Source of the DNA: Betaproteobacteria bacterium
GTDB taxonomy: Bacteria > Pseudomonadota > Gammaproteobacteria > Burkholderiales > Casimicrobiaceae
Assembly: GCA_003153475.1 (NCBI GenBank)
Contig: PLYT01000087.1
Coordinates: 3,823 to 41,118 of the forward strand
Direction of reading: 5' to 3'
DNA: 37,296 nucleotides
Shown here piece by piece: positions 33,046-37,296 of this stretch. The position numbers were made by a program, and so were the translations under genes. The first letter of the stretch is position 1; the number at the start of each line of letters is the position of its first letter. The notes below the pieces were generated by a model. It worked only from the letters and a program-made list of their open reading frames with translations. It searched no databases and was not told the DNA's origin.

Positions 33046-34347
33046 CTAGAGTCCCGCACCGGACGGCATCGTCACGCGCGCCAGCGTGCCGCCGCCTTCG
33101 CGGGCGAGCACGTCGAAGCGGGCGCCATGCAGCCGCGCGATGCGTTCGACGATCGCAAGCCCCAGTCCGGCCCCGCTGGCGCCGCTGCGCGCGGGATCAC
33201 CGCGAGTGAACGGCCGCTTGAGGCGGTCGACCTGGTCCGGCGGAATGCCTGGGCCGCGATCGCCGACCTCGATGACGACCGAAGCGCCTTCGCTGCGCGC
33301 GACAACGTCGACCGGCGTGCCGCCGTAGCGCAGCGCGTTGTCGATCAGATTGGACAGCAATCGGGACATCGCGGTGGCTCGCATCGGCAGCGCCGAAACC
33401 TCGCCGGCGCTGTAATGAACTTCGTTGCCGGCGCGGTGGTAGCGTTCCAGCAGCGGCACCACGACATCGTCCAGCGAGCGAACCTCCAGCGCGACGTCCC
33501 GATCTTCGCGCGCGAAGTCGAGGAACTGGCCGATGATCTTGTCCATTTCCTCGATGTCGGCCGCCATGCCCTCGCGCATCGTCTCGTCGTGCGTGCCGAC
33601 CTCGACACCCAGGCGCAGCCGGGCCAGCGGCGTGCGCAAATCGTGCGACACGCCGGCGAGCAGCAGCGCCCGGTCCTGCTCGGCCTGCCGCAGATTGGCC
33701 AGCATCTGGTTGAAGCCGCGATTCAGCGTGACGATTTCCGACGGTCCTTTTTCCGGCAGCGGCGGCTGCGCCTTGCCGGCGCCGACGTTGGCCACGGCCT
33801 CGTTCAGCTCCCGCAGCGGCCGGGCGAGATAGCGCGCGAACGCGTAGGCGCTGGCGAGCAGCACGACCAGCGCGATCAGGCTCCATTCGAGTGCGCGCGA
33901 TTGGGCCGCCTCGGACGGGCGGGGCCAGTGGAATCCCGCCCAGTAAGCGCGATCGCCGGCCTGCAGCTTGATCCACAGCAATTGTTGCCGCGGCTGCAGG
34001 CGGATCTCGGTCGCCGCGCCGAGCTCTGTGCGCAGCCGCTCTCCCAGCTCGACCAGCAGCGGATTCAGCGGCGCCACGCCGAAGCCGCGCCCGTCGTCGC
34101 TGACGATGCGGGCGCCGTATTCTTGGCCGAGCCGGGTCAGCGTCTCGCCGCGCTCATGCAGGTCGGTCGCCGCCAGCGCCGCGCGCAACGCCTGCAGCTG
34201 CAGGACTTTGGTATCGGTGAACTGGCGCGCCATCAGCGTCGCGCGGTCCTGTCGGTACAGCAGTATCGAGGTCCCCTGGCTGACGACGATGACCATCAGC
34301 AGCAGCAGGGCCAGGCGTCCGAACAGCGAACGCGGCCACAAGGTCAC
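33046..34347 (-). CDS. envZ: EnvZ-like membrane sensor histidine kinase
   Basis: A 433-residue kinase in the classic layout: membrane helix 1 (about 11-31), a periplasmic sensor domain of about 120 residues, helix 2 (about 153-172), HAMP linker (about 173-225), dimerisation/phospho-acceptor domain with His235 in GVSHDLRTPLARL, and an ATP-binding domain with LIDNALRYG (N box), GDRGPGIP (G1) and GASGAGLGLAIV (G2). Start is GTG at 34347, overlapping the regulator stop by four bases (GTGA). It should autophosphorylate and act on the OmpR-like partner. In Bordetella the equivalent pair is called RisS/RisA. The symbol is by resemblance; the stimulus may be envelope or osmotic stress, inferred from the divergent Spy/CpxP-like gene. 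Confidence 0.92.
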   Translation of the reverse strand: MTLWPRSLFGRLALLLLMVIVVSQGTSILLYRQDRATLMARQFTDTKVLQLQALRAALAATDLHERGETLTRLGQEYGARIVSDDGRGFGVAPLNPLLVELGERLRTELGAATEIRLQPRQQLLWIKLQAGDRAYWAGFHWPRPSEAAQSRALEWSLIALVVLLASAYAFARYLARPLRELNEAVANVGAGKAQPPLPEKGPSEIVTLNRGFNQMLANLRQAEQDRALLLAGVSHDLRTPLARLRLGVEVGTHDETMREGMAADIEEMDKIIGQFLDFAREDRDVALEVRSLDDVVVPLLERYHRAGNEVHYSAGEVSALPMRATAMSRLLSNLIDNALRYGGTPVDVVARSEGASVVIEVGDRGPGIPPDQVDRLKRPFTRGDPARSGASGAGLGLAIVERIARLHGARFDVLAREGGGTLARVTMPSGAGL

Positions 34348-35096
34348 GGCCCGGCCCCGGTGTCGGCCGGCGTGTTGCTGGGCACTTCATCCGGTACGAA
34401 TACGTAGCCGAAGCCCCAAACGGTCTGCAGGTAGCGCGGTGCCGCTGGGTCGAGCTCGATCAGCTTTCGCAGCCGCGAGACCTGGACGTCGATTGCGCGA
34501 TCGAACACGTCGTGATCGCGCCCGCGGGCGAGCAGCATCAGCTTTTCGCGCGCCAGCGGTTGGCGAGCATGGCTGACAAAGACCTTGAGCAGCCCGAACT
34601 CGCCGGTGGTCATCGGCAACGCGGTGCCGTTGCGGGTCAGCGTCCGCGTACTCAAGTCGAGGATGTACGGGCCGAAGCTGATCCGGCCTTCGCCGACCGG
34701 TGCCCCCGGTGCCAGGCGCTCGATCTGGCGGCGCAGCACCGCGTGGATACGCGCGACCAGTTCGCGCGGATTGAACGGCTTGGGCAGATAATCGTCCGCG
34801 CCCATTTCGAGGCCGACAATGCGATCGATGTCCTCTCCCTTCGCCGTCAGCATGATGATCGGCACGGTCTCCCCCGAGCCGCGCAGTCTTCGGCAGACGG
34901 CAAGCCCGTCCTCGCCGGGCAGCATCAGGTCGAGTACCAGCAGATGCGGCGGGTCGCGCTGCAGCTTTTTGTCGAGCTCGCGCGCGTCCGGTAGCGCCTG
35001 CACCTGGAATCCCTGCTCGGTCAGGTAGCGCACCAGGAGCTCGCGCAGGCGGGGATCGTCGTCGACGACCAGAATTTTTGGCGTGAGCTGCTTCAT
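34344..35096 (-). CDS. ompR: OmpR-like two-component response regulator
   Basis: A 250-residue regulator. The start at 35096 gives MKQLTPKILVVDDD, a typical N-terminus; an in-frame start 14 codons upstream adds only unconserved residues. Receiver domain: acidic pocket at residues 12-14, phospho-acceptor Asp56 in LLVLDLMLPGEDG, Thr84 and Lys106 (LPKPFNP). The C-terminal winged helix (about 140-245) includes LTTGEFGLL-like MTTGEFGLLKVFV, HDVFDRAIDVQVSRLRKLIE and VWGFGYVF. It should bind direct-repeat DNA sites. GTTACA motifs lie in the 254-base gap to the divergent Spy-like gene, so self-regulation is likely. The name follows family resemblance; a RisA or CpxR-like role fits equally. Confidence 0.93.
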   Translation of the reverse strand: MKQLTPKILVVDDDPRLRELLVRYLTEQGFQVQALPDARELDKKLQRDPPHLLVLDLMLPGEDGLAVCRRLRGSGETVPIIMLTAKGEDIDRIVGLEMGADDYLPKPFNPRELVARIHAVLRRQIERLAPGAPVGEGRISFGPYILDLSTRTLTRNGTALPMTTGEFGLLKVFVSHARQPLAREKLMLLARGRDHDVFDRAIDVQVSRLRKLIELDPAAPRYLQTVWGFGYVFVPDEVPSNTPADTGAGP

Positions 35097-35149
35097 CGGT
35101 CGATTATCCCGGGCGCCCCCGGCGCGGACGCCCGGCACTTGTCACGAAT

Positions 35150-35267
35150 TGTAACGCCCGACGCTAGGGGCAACGATTGGTTACACTCCCCCTGCAGTCG
35201 CGGCTGGCGACGAGGCCGCGGAACGAACGGTTACAAATCGCTGCCCCTTTGCAATGCTTGGGTTACA
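35150..35267. promoter_or_regulatory. Cluster of GTTACA elements in the OmpR-like/Spy-like divergent region
   Basis: Four copies of the hexamer: TGTAAC (inverted) at 35150-35155, and GTTACA at 35180-35185, 35230-35235 and 35262-35267. The first overlaps TACAAT on the minus strand (35148-35153 read backwards), a -10 candidate for the regulator operon, which would allow self-regulation. The other three lie 84-171 bases upstream of the Spy-like ATG at 35351. Sites of the form GTTACA or GTAAA in repeats are used by RstA- and CpxR/OmpR-type regulators, so the adjacent OmpR-like protein is the obvious candidate. Confidence 0.5.
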
Positions 35268-35350
35268 GCCGGCACCTAGAGTCGGGGTCGTTGGCCCCCC
35301 GAACAGGGTGGCAGCGAAGACAAACCCATTCCAGACGAAAGGTCCACACG

Positions 35351-35818
35351 ATGAAACGCATGCTGATTGCCTTGCTCGCGGTGCTCGCGCTTTGCGGCGT
35401 AGCCGCGCTTTCCTGGGCCGCCGGCGCAAGCCGCGGTCACGACGTCGATCCGCTGGCGATAATCGCCAGTCTGCAGGCAACGCTCAAACTCAACACCTCG
35501 CAGCAGCTGCAGTTCGACAATGCGCTCGCCCAAAGCAAGGCCGCGCATTCTTCGATGAGGAGCGGTTTCGCGCAGCTCAAGGCCGCGACCCAGTCGGAGC
35601 TGGCCAAGAGCGCGCCCGATTTGGCCTCGCTCGCCGCATTGTCCGACCAGGTACAGCAGCAGAATAGCGGGCTGCGCAAGCAGGCCCGTTCGGCCTGGCT
35701 CGCGCTGTACGACACGATGTCCGCCGACCAGAAGCTGGTCGTGCGTGACGCGATCAGCGCCCGCCTCGCCGAAGTCGAGGCATTCCACGCGAAAATGCGG
35801 GCGGCGCGCGGGCAATGA
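35351..35818 (+). CDS. Spy/CpxP-like periplasmic helical protein
   Basis: A 155-residue exported protein. ATG at 35351 after AAAGG; signal peptide MKRMLIALLAVLALCG with cleavage near SWAAG. The mature part is almost wholly helical and charged: LAIIASLQATLKLNTSQQLQFDNALAQ, two Gln/Ser/Ala-rich helices, then LYDTMSADQKLVVRDAISARL, an LTxxQ-like motif typical of the Spy/CpxP/zinc-resistance group. Spy and CpxP are envelope chaperones and stress-sensor inhibitors. As with cpxP and cpxRA in E. coli, this gene is divergent from a two-component operon, with response-regulator-like sites between. Assignment rests on pattern and context, since sequence conservation in this group is low. Confidence 0.7.
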   Translation: MKRMLIALLAVLALCGVAALSWAAGASRGHDVDPLAIIASLQATLKLNTSQQLQFDNALAQSKAAHSSMRSGFAQLKAATQSELAKSAPDLASLAALSDQVQQQNSGLRKQARSAWLALYDTMSADQKLVVRDAISARLAEVEAFHAKMRAARGQ

Positions 35819-36053
35819 CGCTTGAGTGATTGGCCGCAAGGCGCCGATATGCGGCGTCCTGCGGCGACGGACGGCATGGGCGTTGCCGGGTCAGCGGCCG
35901 ATAATGCTATCGTCATAATTGGTAACGGGGCCGGGCTTTGAGGCGTCGTGCCATGGCTCTCCGCAGGCCGGGTCCACTCCTCCCCCAGGATCCGATTTGG
36001 GATCTACGAACTCGGTCTGTCCTCACGCGCCCCCTTGCGGGGCGCTTTTTTTT
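35819..36053 (+). ncRNA. Candidate 3'-UTR-derived or independent small RNA downstream of the Spy-like gene
   Basis: No plausible protein is encoded here, yet the 235-base stretch ends in a strong intrinsic terminator on the Spy-like strand. It may be that gene's long 3' untranslated region, or a separate RNA started within it: CATAAT (35914-35919) is a 5/6 -10 match, and GGTAAC, the inverse of the regulator-like motif, follows at 35921-35926. A small internal hairpin GATCC/GGATC lies shortly before the terminator. In E. coli the CpxQ small RNA is cut from the 3' end of cpxP mRNA; the same arrangement would fit here. This is a hypothesis without expression evidence. Confidence 0.3.
36027..36053 (+). 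terminator. Strong Rho-independent terminator, plus strand
   Basis: GCGCCCC (36027-36033), loop of five, GGGGCGC (36039-36045), then eight T (36046-36053). It works only for plus-strand transcripts, because no T-run follows on the other strand. It lies 209 bases after the Spy-like stop and 17 bases before the end of the convergent hybrid kinase gene. Confidence 0.92.
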
Positions 36054-36070
36054 GACCGGGGCTTGCCCCT

Positions 36071-37296
36071 TCAGGCGGCGCAGACGTCCGCTGCCGTGCC
36101 GTCGCGGTTTTGCCCGAGCGATCGCGCCAGAAGGCGCTCGGCGAGCAGGCGCAACTCCCCCGGGAGGACCGGTTTCAGCAGCACATCGGGCGCGGTCAAA
36201 CGCATCGCGGCAAAAGCCTCGGGCGAAGCATCGCCGCTGACCAGCACCGCGGGTATCGGCTGTCCCAATTCGGCGCGCAGGCTGGCCACCGCGTCGGTGC
36301 CCAGCGCGCCGCCGGCGAGCCGATAGTCGGCCACAATCAGGTCCGGATAGCGGCCGAGCTCGCCCAACGCGGCAAGCACGTCCTCGCCCGACCCGCCGCC
36401 GCAAACCTGCGCGCCCCACTGCGCGAACCAGAGGCGCATCGCGTCGACGATCGCGCTTTCGTCGTCGACGACGACGATCAGCGCGCCGGCGAGCGCGCCT
36501 GCCCATCCCTCCTGGACGCGCCGTGGGGATGATGCGGCCCGGGTCGGCGCGCGGGGCACGACGACCGCAAAGCGCGACCCGCGCCCCGGCGTCGAATCGA
36601 CCTCGATCGGATGGTCGAGCAGTGCCGCGAGACGACGGATGATCGCGAGCCCGAGTCCCATGCCCTGACCCGCGGCGCGCGGGGCAGGACGAATCTGGTA
36701 GAAGGCCTCGAATATCCGTTCGCGTTCGGAGGCGGGAATCCCGCTGCCGGTATCGCGCACTTCGATGGCGACCTGCGAGCCGCGCCGGCGCACGCCGAGA
36801 ACTGCGCCGCCGCGCTCGGTGTGGCGCACCGCATTCGACACGAAATTAGCGAGCACGCGCTCGAGCAATACCGGATCACTGTCGACCCATACGCTGGTGC
36901 GCGCGATGCGCAGCCGCAGCGGACGCGCCGCGGCGAGCGGAGCGAATTCGCGCTCGAGCCGTGCGAACAGCGTTGCGAGCGGAAATCTGGCGCGTGACGG
37001 CGTCACCCCGCCGGCGTCCAGCTTGGATATGTCCATCAGCGCCGTGAACTGCCGCTCCAGCGCCTCGACCGATGCATTAATGCAGTCGACGATCTCCCGC
37101 GCCGCCGGCTCGTCGACGCGCGCGGCCAGCGCGGCGCCGAACAGACCCATCGCGTGCAAAGGCTGGCGCAGGTCATGGCTCGCCGCGGCGAGAAACTGCG
37201 TCTTGTCGCGATTGGCGGCTTCCGCGGTGGCGCGTGCGCGGTCGGCCGCGGCGGTCTCGCGCGTGAGCTCACCGATCAAATCGACATTCTCGTAGC
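36071..37296 (-). CDS. Hybrid sensor histidine kinase with C-terminal receiver domain, 5' end beyond the window
   Basis: About 408 codons are visible; the frame stays open to the window edge (residues YENVDLIGELTRE), so the N-terminal sensor part is missing. Seen here: a coiled-coil linker (ENVDLIGELTRETAAADRAR), phospho-acceptor domain with FLAAASHDLRQPLHAMGLF, ATP-binding domain with NFVSNAVRHTERGG, VRDTGSGIP and GQGMGLGLAIIRRLA, then a receiver domain with VVVDDESAIV, phospho-acceptor Asp in LIVADYRLAGG, LVSGDASPEAF and LLKPVLPGEL. The SHDLRQPLHA variant is typical of a proteobacterial hybrid kinase group, often preceded by membrane sensor domains. The receiver may be an internal phosphate relay or sink. 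It ends facing the terminator at 36027-36053. Confidence 0.92.
   Translation of the reverse strand, partial: YENVDLIGELTRETAAADRARATAEAANRDKTQFLAAASHDLRQPLHAMGLFGAALAARVDEPAAREIVDCINASVEALERQFTALMDISKLDAGGVTPSRARFPLATLFARLEREFAPLAAARPLRLRIARTSVWVDSDPVLLERVLANFVSNAVRHTERGGAVLGVRRRGSQVAIEVRDTGSGIPASERERIFEAFYQIRPAPRAAGQGMGLGLAIIRRLAALLDHPIEVDSTPGRGSRFAVVVPRAPTRAASSPRRVQEGWAGALAGALIVVVDDESAIVDAMRLWFAQWGAQVCGGGSGEDVLAALGELGRYPDLIVADYRLAGGALGTDAVASLRAELGQPIPAVLVSGDASPEAFAAMRLTAPDVLLKPVLPGELRLLAERLLARSLGQNRDGTAADVCAA

Noticed and set aside
33127-34407. A 426-codon plus-strand frame opposite the sensor kinase
   Set aside because: The antisense kinase shows complete H, N, G1 and G2 boxes in order; the plus-strand translation is Arg/Gln-rich without a domain.
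35938-36053. Reading the RNA-like region as a tRNA, 4.5S RNA or 6S RNA
   Set aside because: There is no T-arm GGTTCRANNCC consensus, no 4.5S apical motif GGTCAGGTCCGGAAGGAAGCA-type element, and no long imperfect 6S-like stem that I can find by eye.
1-37296. CRISPR arrays, insertion sequences, integrases or attachment sites
   Set aside because: I saw no regular spaced repeats, transposase or integrase motifs, or flanking duplications.

Overview
This is a GC-rich window (I judge about two thirds G+C by eye). GTG and TTG starts are common, and most genes sit in tight, often overlapping operons. The gene set (ComEC, glcDEF-type glycolate oxidase, ispD-ispF beside an EnvZ/OmpR-like pair, many solute-binding proteins) suggests a free-living betaproteobacterium, most likely Burkholderiales. 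That placement is inferred from gene content and synteny, because no rRNA is present. I see no tRNA, rRNA, CRISPR array, insertion sequence or prophage. The window looks like ordinary chromosome dominated by transport and carbon metabolism.

Layout, left part. 1-5100 (+) holds the end of a hotdog thioesterase gene, a periplasmic DsbA-like thiol oxidoreductase closed by a strong intrinsic terminator, a CynX-type MFS transporter and the DNA-uptake channel ComEC. 5132-11011 (-) is a five-gene operon with a good promoter: solute-binding protein, fused double permease, ATPase, a beta-CASP-like metallo-hydrolase and a SurE-type nucleotidase. It looks like an import-and-dephosphorylate unit of unknown substrate. 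11058-15720 (-) encodes a SAF-domain NAD(P) oxidoreductase followed by E1alpha, E1beta and E2 of a 2-oxoacid dehydrogenase complex. It is divergent from a SorC-family regulator (15920-16885, +), and an operator-like inverted repeat lies inside the shared promoter. An orphan TRAP solute-binding protein follows the regulator.

Middle part. 18031-20210 (-) pairs an ArgE-type deacetylase with an AstE/aspartoacylase-type hydrolase under a near-consensus promoter. Then come a sorbosone-dehydrogenase-like beta-propeller protein, a tiny Tyr/Pro-rich secreted protein, an orphan peptide-type ABC solute-binding protein, a family-2 glycosyltransferase and a small conserved protein of unknown function. 25139-31712 (+) is a glycolate/D-lactate oxidation operon: GlcD, a second FAD oxidase, a glutathione transferase, GlcE, GlcF and an acyl-CoA thioesterase.

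Right part. ispD-ispF (MEP isoprenoid pathway) converge on an EnvZ/OmpR-like two-component system. That system is divergent from a Spy/CpxP-like periplasmic protein whose long 3' region ends in a strong terminator. GTTACA motifs populate the shared regulatory region, and a helical-phase GGTTAC repeat recurs upstream of the orphan ABC binding protein at 21.8 kb. The window closes inside a hybrid histidine kinase.

Most promising for undescribed biology are the transporter/metallo-hydrolase/SurE operon, the SorC-SAF-E1-E2 catabolic operon, and the Cpx-like module with its possible 3'-end RNA.
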